64,000 bases of DNA, from positions 1-64,000 of the forward strand of contig BDDD01002689.1 in assembly GCA_001972305.1 (NCBI GenBank), read 5' to 3'. Source of the DNA: Cephalotus follicularis. Taxonomy: Eukaryota > Streptophyta > Magnoliopsida > Oxalidales > Cephalotaceae. Position numbers and translations under genes: made by a program. Positions 36,264 through 47,184 of the stretch are shown in pieces; positions within the stretch are counted from its first letter, which is position 1; each line of letters begins with the position of its first letter. Under the pieces are notes generated by a model. It did no database searches. It was not told the origin of the DNA and saw only the letters and a list, made by a program, of their open reading frames with translations.

Positions 36264-37156
36264 CGTTGCGACAAATCGTATGAGTAGACTCCATTGATTT
36301 AAGCACCATTTATTCACCAACTTTCAGCTTCACCGACAAGATGAGTGTGGATTTTAATCAGACAAACAAAGTGTGTGCGAAGGCTGAAATATTGAAGAAC
36401 AAATCAAATATTCAAGGATTTTTATTGATGGAATTGAAACAATAACAATCTAGGCTTTGTTCTAACCCAAAACCCTAAAAACTAGTTACAAAACATAATG
36501 AAAACTAAAAGAACGAGGGAGGTGGCTACTTCCACACACTCAGCCCTATTTGGCCGAAATAACATTGTTTTTATACTACAAAATTGATCAAAAACGGAAA
36601 TAAAGTAATCCTAGTTACAAAATCTGGCAAAAATCTAATCTTTCTATTTCTACTATAGAGGAAGACGTCGACTTCTTATGAAAGGCGTCGATGTCTTTTG
36701 GTAAAAGTCGTGTTTTGCTGAGTTGCGTGTGAAAGATGTCGATGCTTTAAGTGAAAGACGTCGATGTCTTTTGGTCCAAAAGTTACAGGTCAAATTTGCA
36801 CAAAGACGTCGATCTCTTTCTTGAAACATGTCGATCCCTTGTTCATAGCTCTTTGTATTGCCCAGAAAAGACATCGATCCTCATAGAAAGACGTCGACGC
36901 TTTTGATGTAAACCCAGAAAAGACATCGATCTGTATGAAAGGTGTCGACGCGTTTGGCTCTTTTCTGCCGAATTTGTCCATTCTTCAATCTTTACTCTTT
37001 CAAGCTCTAATTTGCATACTTTTGGGTAGTATTCTTGCACTTTGGTCATTTTGCACTTTTATCTGAAAATCAACATAACACAACAAAAGTAGTCCATTCC
37101 AAGCATAAAAATATCACAAATAACACATTAAAAACAACACATTTTTATGCTAAACA
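36264..37156 (-). repeat. F: right LTR-like segment
   Basis: On the minus strand it starts TGTTTAGCATAAAAATG, resembling the start of LTR E. It holds a palindrome cluster (36661-36953). No second copy of this segment exists at the left end of F. No gene is supported. Confidence 0.8.
36661..36953. repeat. TCGA palindrome cluster in F
   Basis: At least seven units, such as AAGACGTCGACTTCTT, AAGGCGTCGATGTCTTTT, AAAGACGTCGATGTCTTT, AAAGACATCGATC and AAAGACGTCGACGCTTTT. Confidence 0.88.
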
Positions 37157-37161
37157 ATGTC

Positions 37162-38039
37162 TCGCGTCGATGCCTTTTCTAAAGAAAGGCATCTCAAGCA
37201 AAAGACGTCGACGCCTTTCAAAGACGTCGATGTCTTTGCTGCGAAATCAAGGAGGCTGCATCCCAAAGCGAAAGACATCAATGCCCATGGGCAAAGGGAT
37301 CGACGTCTTTGCTGAGAACGGCCAATTTTTCTACAGAAAACAAGCAATTTTCAAGCCAAAACCCAATCATATCCATTCTTTAAGAAACCAAGGGTTAAAA
37401 ATCAGTCTTTAAGGTTAGTAAAACTAGTTACCACCTTCAATTTAACATTTCAATGTTTCTATTAACAATTAGGTCAAGGGTTTGCTATAAACCCTAAAAA
37501 CCCCAGTTCACTCGATTCAATCATTCAATCAGTTATTCAATCAATACAATTCAATAAATCAATCAATAAAGCAGTAGGCAATTCACTAAAGAAGTCCTAC
37601 CTTTCACTGGAGCTTCAAAAGTCGAGCTAACGATCGATCAATTGGCTGCAGTCACCCAATAATCCGCTACTTTCTTGTTCAATCGGTAAGCCACCACTTG
37701 CAATCACTATCCTTGTTGAAGAAGATGCAAATCCGGGTGCTAGGGAGGAAGATGGAGGCTTCAGCAAGAGAGAGAGAGAGGGAGAAGGATAGAGAGAGGG
37801 AGAAGAATGTGTGAGAAATGAGAGAAATGACAAAGAAATTGACTTATATAGTCGATTCAGTCAACTCTCCGAAACTCTGCCCAAATTCCCGACTATACAT
37901 GCATATAACCAATACAATCTCAATAGGTATAAGAATACCTCAATTCAATACTATACAATACGGTTTGATACAGTACAATACGGTATAATACGGTACGATG
38001 TATGCATGAACAGTACAAAAGGGGATTCGAGTCGTCACA
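37162..38039 (-). repeat. 3' LTR of gypsy G, right part
   Basis: It continues LTR G directly after the F insertion (CGCGTCGATGCC; compare 43710 onward) and ends GAGTCGTCACA at 38039. The proper LTR start is thus TGTGACGACTCG. A palindrome cluster lies at 37162-37312 and a short GA-rich tract at 37770-37800. Confidence 0.9.
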
Positions 38040-38058
38040 TTCTCCCCTCCTTAAAAGA
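38040..38058 (-). other. Polypurine tract of gypsy G
   Basis: On the minus strand, CTTTTAAGGAGGGGAGAA lies directly before the LTR start. It is nearly identical to the tract of element H at 50381-50396. Confidence 0.9.
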
Positions 38059-39330
38059 ATCTGGTCCCCAGATTCATCGGTCAATTGATCAGTCAATCAA
38101 AAAGGAAAGGATATGTCTCTCTCGTATCGTCCTCGCGCTCCTAGGTGCCCTCCATAGAACCATGATACTGCCATAGAACACTGACCAAAGGGATGGTCTT
38201 GTTCTTCAAAACTCTGATCTGTCGGTCAATAATCTGTATAGGGGTCTCTGTAAATGATAAGTCAGGTTCCAATTGAATCTGACTATACTTAATGATGTGT
38301 GAAGGATCTCAAACATATCTCCTCAACTGAGAAACATGGAACACATCATGCACTCCCGACAATACTGGGGGCAAGGTAAGCCTGTAAGCAAGTCGGCCAA
38401 TCCGATCCAATACCTTGGAAGGTCTAATAAAACGAGGAGAAAGCTTTCCTTTCTTCCCGAATCTCATGACTCCTTTAGTGGGAGACACTTTGAGGAAAAC
38501 ATGGTCACCAACACTAAACTCCAAGCCTCTGCGATGAACATCAGCATAGCTTTTCTGTCTGCTCTGTGCAACAATCAATCGGTCTCTAATCAATTTCAAT
38601 TTCTCTATGGCGATCGGCACTTTTTTCCATGTAGGGCTTCAGAGGGAGCCATCTGTATGCTCTCGTGATAACTGTTGTTATACGAGAACTCAATCAAATG
38701 TAAGTAGTCATCCCAACTACCTCCAAAGTCTGAATGGTCCTTTCAGACAAACCATATGTTTGGGGATGAAAAACAGTGATGAAACTCAATTATGTATCCA
38801 TAGCTACCTGTAACTTCCTCCAAAACCCGGAAGTGAAACGAGAGTCTCGATCTGAAACAATGCTGATAGGAGCTCCATGTGCTTTAACAATCTCTTTCAT
38901 GAACAATCTGGACAACTTTTCTCTAGAATAAGTCATCCGAATTGGTAGAAAGTGGGCTGACTTTCTGAGTCGATTGACCACAACCCATATACCATCATGT
39001 TTGTCGCAAATCAGAGGCAACCCAGACACGAAATCCATGGTAATGTGCTCCCATTTCCACTCAGGAATAAGCAAAGGCTGAAGCAAGCCCGCCGGTCTCT
39101 GGTGCTCTGCCTTAACTTGCTGACAAGTGAGGCATATCAATACAAACTTCGTGATTTCTCTCTTCATGCCAGTTCACCAATAGCTAAGTTTTAGGTTACG
39201 ATACATCTTCGTATTCCCTGGATGGACAGAGAGACAAGATTTATGAGCTTGAGAAAGAAGCTCTTCTTTCAACTCGCTATCAGCTGGAAGCAAACTCTGT
39301 TCTTGTATGTCAATAACCCATCCGTAGATA
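38059..39330 (-). pseudogene. Gypsy G: integrase and chromodomain
   Basis: From right to left on the minus strand: the zinc-binding HHCC region ([29 protein letters not shown]) near 39110-39240. The catalytic core follows with the DDE residues in [20 protein letters not shown] and [10 protein letters not shown]. Next is the C-terminal domain at 38309-38620 (FSVGDHVFLKVSP, KLSPRFIRPSKVL, FHVSQLRRYV). A chromodomain near 38090-38240 has IDRQIRVLKNKTIPLVSVLW and EREDDMRERYP-type sequence. The three acidic residues survive, but stops and frameshifts break the protein. Integrase inserts the DNA copy, and the chromodomain in this group is thought to guide it to heterochromatin. Confidence 0.88.
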
Positions 39331-40290
39331 GGGAGAAACCGGGTTTCAGTCTTTCATCAATAACAGTAGCCACACTCTGCAGTCACTATCACACAAGGGC
39401 AACGTTCTTTTGTGTCAATCTGGTCAACGGTGTTGCAATACGGGAAAATCCCTCAACAAACCGACGATAATACCCTGCTAAACCCAAGAAGCTGCGAACT
39501 TCGAAAGCATTCGTCGGTCGTTTCCAATCTTTCACTGCCTCTACTTTCGATGGATCCATTGATAAACCGTCACTAAAAACAATATGCCCTAGAAAAGCAA
39601 CCTCCGATAACCAAAACTCGCACTTAACGAATTTGGCATAGAGACGTTGACCCCTCAAAGTTTACAATACAATGTAAAGGTACTGGGCATGCTCCTCATC
39701 GGTCCTGGAATAGACCAAGAGGTCGTCAATGAACACTACAATGAACTGATCCAAATATTGTCTGAACACTCGGTTGAACACTTGGTTTATCAGGTCCATG
39801 AAAGCCGTAGGAGCATTAGTCAAACTAAAAGGCATAACTAACAACTCATAATGGCCATATCTCGATCTGAAAGCCGTATTCGGAATATCCTCCAGTCTGA
39901 CTTTCAACTGGTGGTAGCCTGATCTCAAGTCGAGCTTAGAAAACATTGTCGCTCCTCTAAGCTGACCGAACAGCTCATCGATGTGCGGTAGAGGGTACCT
40001 ATTCTTCACTATAACTTTATTGATCTGTCGGTAGTCAATACACATACGGAGCGATCCATCTTTCTTCTTGACAAAAAGAACAGGTGCTCTCCAGGGTGAA
40101 GCACTAGGTCTTATAAAACCTTTGTCCATAAGATTCTGTAACTGTATCTTTAAATCTTTCAATTCTATCAGTGCCATTCGGTACGGTGCTCGAGAAATCG
40201 ATGCAGTTCCTGGTTTCCAATCAATCACAAACTCTATCTCTCTGTCTGGCGGCAACGACGTCAAATCCTGAGGAAAAAACATCTTTGAAT
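39331..40290 (-). pseudogene. Gypsy G: reverse transcriptase, with RNase H deleted
   Basis: The RT at 39662-40290 has [40 protein letters not shown] and an intact FIDDLLVYS catalytic motif. A frameshift near 39660 shifts to the frame with [27 protein letters not shown] and [13 protein letters not shown]. After that the sequence goes straight to the linker before integrase (DERLKPGFSLSTDGLLTYKN). The YSDAS, DLEL and TDHKSL blocks of RNase H are all absent. About 200 codons are missing, so the element could not complete reverse transcription alone. Confidence 0.88.
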
Positions 40291-40891
40291 TCGTAAACCA
40301 CTGGAATATCTTCCAGTTCCGGCCACCATCTGTCTGTATCGAGCACATGTGCCAGCAACCCCTGGCATCCCCGTCGTAACAATATGTCCGCATGCAAAGC
40401 CGAAATCATCGAAACAAACAATGGCTCTAAGGTGCCAAGAAACTGAAAAGGTGGTCGTCCCGGAGGACTGAGAACCACTACTTTCCGATGACAATCCACC
40501 TGTGCAAAGCTAGCGGACAACCAATCCATGCCAAGAATCACATCTAGGCAATCATTGGTAAAACAATAAGATCGGCTAATAAGCAACGATCATCAATCTC
40601 AACAATACAATCTCTACACACTCGATCGGTGGTCGCAGACTCACCGAGAGGTGTGGATACCTCCATCAAGAAAGGAAGGTACACAGGCCTCAAACCAACA
40701 TGGGAGACAAAAATGCAATGCAATAAATGGGATGAACCCAGATCAATAAGAATCCGGGCTGGAAGCTGAAAGAGTAGAATGGTACCTCCAATCACAACAT
40801 CTGACCCTGCTGCAGCACTCGGTTCCATAGCAAACACTCTAGCCTGAACTGTCAGAGCAGAACTCATAGGCTGCTTCCCCCTGTACTGCAA
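40221..40891 (-). pseudogene. Gypsy G: aspartic protease
   Basis: Two overlapping frames. The segment 40544-40891 holds ARILIDLGSSH (Asp of the D-L/S-G motif kept) and the following strand region. The segment 40221-40586 holds [18 protein letters not shown], the conserved second half. A frameshift near 40550 and another near 40262 separate it from both neighbours. The protease would process the Gag-Pol polyprotein. Confidence 0.86.
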
Positions 40892-40903
40892 AGTCCCACG
40901 GGA

Positions 40904-41890
40904 AGAAGACGGTACACTAGCTATCGATCCCTATGGGGGCGGTGCCCGTTGTGTCTGATCAAATCCTCTGGGACGAGAACTCCGAGGACAATCTCTAGTA
41001 ATGTGGTCGGAACCACCACAAACCAAGCAATGGCCCAAGAACCATCTACAATTCTCAGAAGTATGGTTGGTCTTCTGAAAATGTACACAAGGAACTGTAG
41101 CACTTTGATTACCGCTCCCAGAAAGTCTGGAGGGTGTACCCTGACTAGGTGCTAAAGATCGGTCTCCTCGGCGTGCGTTCCTCGATCTACCTCTCCTCCG
41201 AGAATGGGATAGATTCCCGCTATCCTGATTGCTACCATGAGAACCAAGTGAGGGGCTACTATCAGTCTTCTGTGATATAGCACTGCCACTGTCACTGCCA
41301 CTCTGCCAAGAAGAAGGAGTAGGCCTGGTGCGGGCTATATTTTTAATCTGTTTAGCCTCAGCTGCAATATCCTCAAGCTGTATAGCTTGGGAAGAAATAT
41401 TCGATATGGAGTTCAACCCGAAGGGGGTCAGTTGCCTCCTCAAATCCAATCTCAGTCCCCGAAGGAACTTCTTTGCTCTATGCTCTTGCCTTTCTACTAA
41501 GTACGGGGTGGATCGGGCCAACTGCGTGAACCTCACATCATACTCAGCAACTATCTTGCTCCCTTGTACCAAGTTAGCAAATTCAATCTCTCTTCTGTAT
41601 GTCTCTACCTAAGGGTAGTACCTTGCATAGAATTCTATTTTGAAGGCATCCCAAGAGCAGACTGTACCATTCCTTGTCCAATCCGGGTTAACCACAGCCC
41701 ACCAGTGCTCGGCTTCTCCTTGGAACATATACACTGCCAATGCCAATCTTTGTTCATCATCACATCCCATGACCTCAAGGATCTTCTCCAAATGGGTTAG
41801 ACAAAACTCAGCAAGAGTAGGATCAAGGAGTCCTACAATGCTGGAGGCTGGTAACAATGGAATGATCAGATGCAATCTCTTTCAATTCCA
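40904..41890 (-). pseudogene. Gypsy G: gag
   Basis: The first frame (41609-41875) has LDPTLAEFCLTHLEKILEVM and GEAEHWWAVV, the capsid region, and ends in a stop near 41609. The second (40931-41572) has FANLVQGSKIVAEYDVRFTQ, KFLRGLRLDLRRQL, a Ser-Gly-rich basic linker and two zinc knuckles. The first knuckle reads C-V-H-F instead of C-x2-C; the second (CLVCGGSDHITRDC) is complete. The usual N-terminal 60 or so residues before LDPTLAE are not visible. Confidence 0.87.
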
Positions 41891-42008
41891 ATATCAATCT
41901 CTTTTCCAATAACAATAGCATGAATAAGGAAGAACACATATCATGCAAATCCATTCAGTCAATCTCAATCAACGCATTTATATATACTTAGCTAGCAGGC
42001 CGACCAAT

Positions 42009-42021
42009 GCCTCTGATACCA
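42009..42021 (-). other. Primer binding site of gypsy G
   Basis: On the minus strand this reads TGGTATCAGAGGC, matching the initiator tRNA-Met complement, three bases from the LTR edge near 42025. Confidence 0.88.
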
Positions 42022-42024
42022 TAC

Positions 42025-43946
42025 TTTAAGACCCCGCGCCCGTAGGGCGGACACGTGACATTAAACTCAATCCAAAACACAATACAATGGTCGGGACTAG
42101 CAATATAAAAATGCAAAAAACTTTAAAACTTTGCAATACATAACAGTTGCGGAAGATACAATACAATACAAGTCTTTTCAATACATTAACAAGCCCTTAA
42201 ATAGTATTACAATGCAGTACATTTCCATCTTTCACTACAATATCTCTACCAACTTTGCGATACCCAAGAAGTTGTGCGGTCAACGGGTCTTCAGTCCTTC
42301 TGTCCACTGCTACCTGCTGCCCGATCTATGCCACACATAAAGTACAACACAGCCCCACCCCGAAGGATGGGGTTACCCACATTGGCTAAGCAGAAACCCC
42401 ATGCAGCATGTATGCATGTACAAAGTGCAATATCGGTGACAATCTATACAATATTAATGTGCGGTGTACAATATCAATGTGTAATATCAATGCATGACAT
42501 GGCAAATGCATGTGTACAATTGGCTATCAAACTAGCCGTATGACAATGGCCCATCAGAGCGTACGGATAGGATCTATAACAATCAATCAGTCCATCATTC
42601 AATCAATCAATCAATAGCAGACATTCGATGGTGGTGTATAAAACACCCAATCAATCAACCAATATCCTATAGAGCATGCGACCGGTGTCAATACAATGTC
42701 AATAAGTTAGCAATGATCAATCCCACGGAAGGTGGTCCTTCAAAAAGGGTGGGAGATCTATCTACGGTTCTCAGACTGATCAGGTCTAGGACTCATAGAT
42801 CTTCCAGCCTATGGCTGGGTCAATACAATCTCGATGAGCTACAACCGAGGGAGCTACTGATACCGTTAGGGAGCTACGGCCCTCAAGGGAGCATCAATCG
42901 ACAATCAATCGGTACCGCTCATCAGCGGGTCAATACAATACAATAAATGAAACGATCGATGAAATAGGTGGACGGAGTCAACAACCTAACCTGCCAACAC
43001 AAATCATAAGGTCGCTCTATAGGATCCATACAATACAATCAATCAATTAATCGAGTCAATACAATGTTAAGTAAAGTCAATAAGTGGTGGTGTCTAATGG
43101 AGAAATGAGATGGTGCGTCCATCGTACCGACTTAGACTCGCAACAACACTCGTGACTCAAGCAATCGATCAATGTATCAATACAACGTCGAAGCATGGTC
43201 GATAAGTGGTGGTATCTAATGGAGAGATGGGAACGTGCATCCATTTTACCGACTTAGACTCACAACGACACTTACCACTCAAACAATCAATCAATAGCCG
43301 CTAGGTGGTGACAATCGAATCGACGGAATAGGAATGAACATCTATTTGGTCAATGAAAGTCACTGGGTCGTCACCTATGGCTCAAGCTGTCACTCTATCA
43401 ATATATCAATTCGATCTTTAAAAACCATTGAAAACTATGTTTTAAACGCTTGAATACCTCAAGTGAGGTTCCGGTCAAACGATAATGTGAAAAGGGTTGA
43501 AAAACCAGCTTTAACAGTTAAAAACTCCACTCAGCCCGAAAGGTGTCGATGTCCTTGGCCAAAGTCATCGATGTGTATCAGGGCATGCCTTTAAAAACGG
43601 TAGAAAGACATCAATGTATTTCTCAATTTGGCCAAAGGCGTCGAGGTCCTTTGACAAAGACGTCGATGCGTTTCAATGAAAATGACCTGGAAATGCGCAT
43701 CGATGTCTCGCGCCGATGGCTATTCTGAAGAAAGGCATCTCAAGCAAAAGACGTCAACGCCTTTCAAAGACGTCGATGTCTTTGCTGCGAAATCAAGGAG
43801 GTTGCATCCCAAAGCGAAATACATCGATGCCCATGGGCAAAGGGATCGACATCTTTGCTGAGAATGGCCGATTTTTCTACCGAAAACAAGCAATTTTCAA
43901 GCCAAAACCCAATCAAATCCATTCTTTAAGAAACCAAGGGTTAAAA
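42025..43946 (-). repeat. 5' LTR of gypsy G, truncated
   Basis: It starts TTTAAGACCCCGCGCCC (TGTAACACCCCACGCCC in the other copy) and follows 28637-30295 plus 37162 onward without the F insertion. The match stops after CCAAGGGTTAAAA at 43946, about 0.6 kb before the LTR end seen at 38039. Sequence from E follows. A palindrome cluster lies at 43541-43862. Confidence 0.9.
43541..43862. repeat. TCGA palindrome cluster in LTR G (right copy)
   Basis: Units include AAAGGTGTCGATGTCCTT, AAAGACGTCGATGCGTTT, GCGCATCGATGTC, AAAGACGTCGATGTCTTT and GGATCGACATCTTT. The matching positions in the left copy are 30151-30295 and 37162-37312. Confidence 0.85.
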
Positions 43947-44274
43947 TGAGAGGATTCTCACATCTACGTGATTGCTTTCTCACATCACTTTTCTTATTTG
44001 TTTATATTGTTAGTTTACATTTAATATTTGCTCTCAACTGTTTAGTTTTTCATTAAAGTAGTTTAATTCAAAACCAATAATCTTTTCAATTTACTTTATT
44101 TTCATTGTTAGTTTAGATTAAATTAATTCATTATTCGAATTTTGCTGTTTAATTGCACGTTAATTTCATTTATATTGCATATCATCATAGCTCTTCATAG
44201 GAACGATCTCTATTTTCCATTGTACTTAATTGTTTCTTGAGGGTAATTTTGATTCGGCTTAACGACACCCATCA
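43947..44274 (+). repeat. Right part of LTR E
   Basis: AT-rich LTR end finishing CGGCTTAACGACACCCATCA, followed by AGAAC. The boundary with G is approximate. No gene. Confidence 0.75.
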
Positions 44275-44279
44275 AGAAC

Positions 44280-44513
44280 TAATATTAGAAGCTACATGAA
44301 GCTCAATAATGTAGGTACCTTAACCAGAGGCACCAACAGTGGAAGCAAGAAACTCTTTGCAGTCCTTTTTCCAATGTCCTTGTTTCCCATAAAAGAAACA
44401 AGATTTATCCTCGGTAAGATGTTTGAGTTTATCCTTGATTATTCCCCCAACCACTCCAAGTGGCTTTATTTTTCTTTATGTTCTTCTTCTTCTTCTTGGC
44501 CTTGAATTTCATT
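44280..44513 (-). pseudogene. copia-2: gag zinc knuckle region
   Basis: On the minus strand near 44359-44402 the translation is CFFYGKQGHWKKDC followed by KEFL and a Ser/Thr-rich tail. This is the copia gag CCHC knuckle with the second Cys changed to Tyr. It continues the gag frame at 44514 after a frameshift and leads to the protease piece at 28087 across the E insertion. Confidence 0.8.
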
Positions 44514-45179
44514 TTACCCACCCTCATTATGGGCAGTCTTTGAAGAAGAAGGAAGAAACATCACCACAGATTTTGACTTGCCAATGTCAAGATCCGCCTT
44601 CGCATGTCTAAGCATGGCCACTAGCTCAAGCAATGAAAAATCTACCTTATTCATTTGGAAGTTCGTAACAAATTGCGAGAACGGCCGAGGGAGGGATGAC
44701 AAAATGAGATCTATGTAGAAATCGTTATCCATAGTCAAATCTAATTGAGCCAACTGCTCAATAAGATCTATCATCTTCAGTCCATGCCCATTGACCGAAG
44801 TTCCTTCCACCATCTTTGTAACGAAGAGCTGACGAGAGAGGTTGAACCTAGTAGTCCTAGACCGCTCCCCATACAACTCCTTGAGACGGAGAAGTATAGA
44901 ACCAAGGCTCTCCATATGCTCGTGCAGTTGCTGTAGCTCTGGCACCATGCCAGCTATAGCGAGGCACCGAGCCTGCTCATCATCATCAAGCCACTTTGCA
45001 ACAGCGGCCTGAGTTTCAAAAGTTGGATTGTCACCAAGTATGGCTGGTGATTTCGTCATCACATGAGACAATTTCATTGATGTCAGAAGGAAGCACAGAT
45101 TGCGCTGCCAGTCAAGGAAATTTGGCCCATCCAGTTTATTAGTCTCTAAGACTCTTGCAATAGCGGTACTCACAGACAT
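44514..45179 (-). pseudogene. copia-2: gag (UBN2-type)
   Basis: A 221-codon frame from ATG at 45179. It begins MSVSTAIARVLETNKLDGPN, then FLDWQRNLCFLLTSMKL, the N-terminal motif of copia gag. KWLDDDEQARCLAIAGMVPE, LKELYGERSRTTRFNLSRQL, MVEGTSVNGHGLKMIDLIEQ and FQMNKVDFSLLELVAMLRHA follow, which is the whole capsid-like domain. This is the best-preserved coding part of copia-2. Stop codons after EGG and the broken knuckle show it is not part of an active gag-pol. Confidence 0.9.
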
Positions 45180-45611
45180 GTTTGCAAAGTATACACAACC
45201 TATAGGAAATATTTATAGGTTATTAGCAAATATTCCATTTATCATGTTACTATCATAACAATTGGTCTTTAGTGCTTATGGTTCCTCCCACTGTTCTAAT
45301 CGTATCCCATACCTCCATGTGGAATTCGGGAGATCTAATCTGCTAGTGGGGATTGGAATCACTATCAGCATTTTATGGCCTATACTTTAGCATGACAAAC
45401 AATAACACCTAAGATAGGTAGGCTCGCTTGCCAATTTACACAGCTCAGGATCTAATCCCCCACGTTCGTGTAAGATCCAACCATAGACTCGACCTACCAG
45501 CTCAATATGATCTCAGCTTTAGCATGAAAAACCATTAGAGCCAGAATAAGTCGATTCCCACAATACTCAAAGAAATATGCACGTTTTGACACCCATACGT
45601 TTACATGTCCA
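45180..45611 (-). other. copia-2 5' leader, first part
   Basis: Noncoding leader with a block at 45280-45350 shared with the copia-1 leader at 22615-22690. It ends at GTCCA (45607-45611), the target duplication of B2, and continues at 55324. Confidence 0.82.
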
Positions 45612-45784
45612 TGTAATGACCTCGATTTTTAATTAATGTATATTGCTCCAATTTTTAAATAAAATATACATTTTAAGTGAGATTATTTGTCCAATTATCA
45701 TAAGAATTGTGATTAGTGAATGCTTGGGTTGAATTGAGATACAAATTGGTAAAACAAACTTAAGGAACCCTAAAATCAGCTCCA

Positions 45785-46896
45785 ACAGCCGACTGTCACA
45801 GGGTAACAGTCGACTGGTTGATGTGTGGAGTGGACAGTCGACTGCCAAGTAAATACAGTCGACTAGAATGGCACAGAACATGTGTCTGTGCATGCGTGTG
45901 AGACAGAGCAGAGGCAGTGCATGATGGACAGGTGTTATGCAAGTCAACAGCTGCCATAACATGCAAGAGGAGTGCCTTGCATGTCCTATATTCCTTCTGC
46001 AAGACTTGCAGACCTGCAACCTAAAAAAAACAGCTGAGAAATAGCAAAGGAAGACATGTGCATGTGAGAGACAGAGAGAGAGAGAGAAGGGAGAAGGCTG
46101 AATTAATGGAATCTGGTGAGTTCTAAGGTTTGAAACCTTTATATCAACTACTGAGGGATGGAAAGAGTGTTGGAAACACTTGAGAGAGAAGGAAAACGCA
46201 TTGGACAGTAGCTGTTGGAAAGTGGATGAATGTTGAAGGATTGGAGTTTAAGGAGGAGTTGAAGCTTTGATTTCCTGGTAAGCTCCAAGTTCTGTTATTG
46301 TTGAGGTTATAGTTAAACAGTAGCCTATTCGTTCTATAACCTTACTGATTAAACATGATCATCAGTAATAAGCCTGGAAATTGGAGATTGAACTTGGTTT
46401 AGTTAGGAAATGGAAAATGGAACTTAGGAAATTGATTCTAAGCTCTTGGTTTCAATTTTGTTGTTATCATGACTAGATAACTAGATGAACGTACTTGTGT
46501 TGATATCTAAACCTGTATACATGCAACCATGTAGATTAATTACTGGATTTTGGAGGATTGAGTTGGGTGAAGGACTTGGGACTCAAAGAGAGGAATCAAC
46601 TCAATTTGATTCCGGGATAGCAATTGAGGTAGGGGTTTTGACATGCTTTGGAAGAAATAATATGTATATCATGCCTGGATGTTTTCTGTATGATTGCATG
46701 TTATGGATTGTTTGAAATTGGATTGGGAGTAGTGCATGCCCTGTTATATTAAACTGCCGCCTGGCGTTCTGGGTAAAAATAGTCGACTGTTGAATCACAA
46801 TAGTCGACTACTCAATGAAAACAGTCGACTGTTAGGGACAAACAGTCGACTGCCTAATGGAAACAGTCGGCTATTCATATGAACAGCCGACTGTTA
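45785..46896. repeat. Two palindrome clusters in LTR B2 (45785-45867 and 46780-46896), CAGTCGACTG type
   Basis: Units include AACAGTCGACTGGTT, ACAGTCGACTGCC, ATAGTCGACTGTT, AACAGTCGACTGTTAG and AACAGCCGACTGTT. Offsets from the LTR start are about 173-255 and 1168-1284, close to the offsets of the GCGTCGACGC clusters in B1. Confidence 0.9.
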
Positions 46897-47184
46897 AGTG
46901 AAAAAATGCTAAGATTAGCTGCTGTTAAGCTTATAATTTTGTGTAATTACCCTGGCCTCCACATGGGATGATTGTAATAGTCAATCCTGATCTTGTGTAA
47001 TTACATTACAGAAAGTAAATAACCTATGCACTCATTGTAAGAATTGTGCAAGGATGACTAGGGTATGCTAACTTCTTGTTGAACCTTGAATCGATTGTTC
47101 CACTGCTGTCATTGATGCTGTCAATGATGCTGTTTTTGATGCTGTTATTTTGATGCTGTTATACATACTGTATAGCTGATGAGT

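Larger units (their letters stand above)
30296..37156 (-). mobile_element. Gag-protease-only LTR element F (Athila/Tat-like), TSD ATGTC
   Basis: F begins TGTTCACTG at 30296, ends CTAAACA at 37156 and is flanked by a perfect ATGTC duplication (30291-30295 and 37157-37161). It encodes gag and a protease but no reverse transcriptase, RNase H or integrase, which fits the non-autonomous gag-only elements described in plants. Instead of two full LTRs it has a 5' LTR-like segment only on the right (36264-37156) and a 3' LTR-like segment only on the left (30296-30514). They share a repeat of about 155-180 bases (30515-30694 and 36108-36263). It hosts a solo copia-3 LTR. Confidence 0.85.
28637..43946 (-). 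mobile_element. Ty3/gypsy element G (chromovirus, probable Tekay/Del clade)
   Basis: Minus-strand element with a 3' LTR at 28637-38039 (split by F), polypurine tract, chromodomain, integrase, reverse transcriptase, protease, gag, primer site at 42009-42021, and a 5' LTR at 42025 to about 43946. The 5' LTR lacks about the last 0.6 kb and the matching target duplication of AATTC (28632-28636) was not found, so the right end is deleted. RNase H is also missing. The order protease-RT-integrase-chromodomain is that of chromoviruses. Confidence 0.92.
28088..44274 (+). mobile_element. Solo LTR E (Athila/Tat-type), split by gypsy G, TSD AGAAC
   Basis: E starts TAATAAGCATAAAAATG (expected TG, one change) at 28088 and ends GACACCCATCA at 44274. 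AGAAC flanks it at 28083-28087 and 44275-44279. Only 28088-28636 and about 43947-44274 belong to E; the rest is nested G, F and copia-3. The start resembles the minus-strand start of F (TTTAGCATAAAAATGTG, TTGGAAT-GACTACT, TTGATTTTCAG), so E and F are related. No coding domain lies in E. Part of E may have been lost with the right end of G. Confidence 0.85.
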
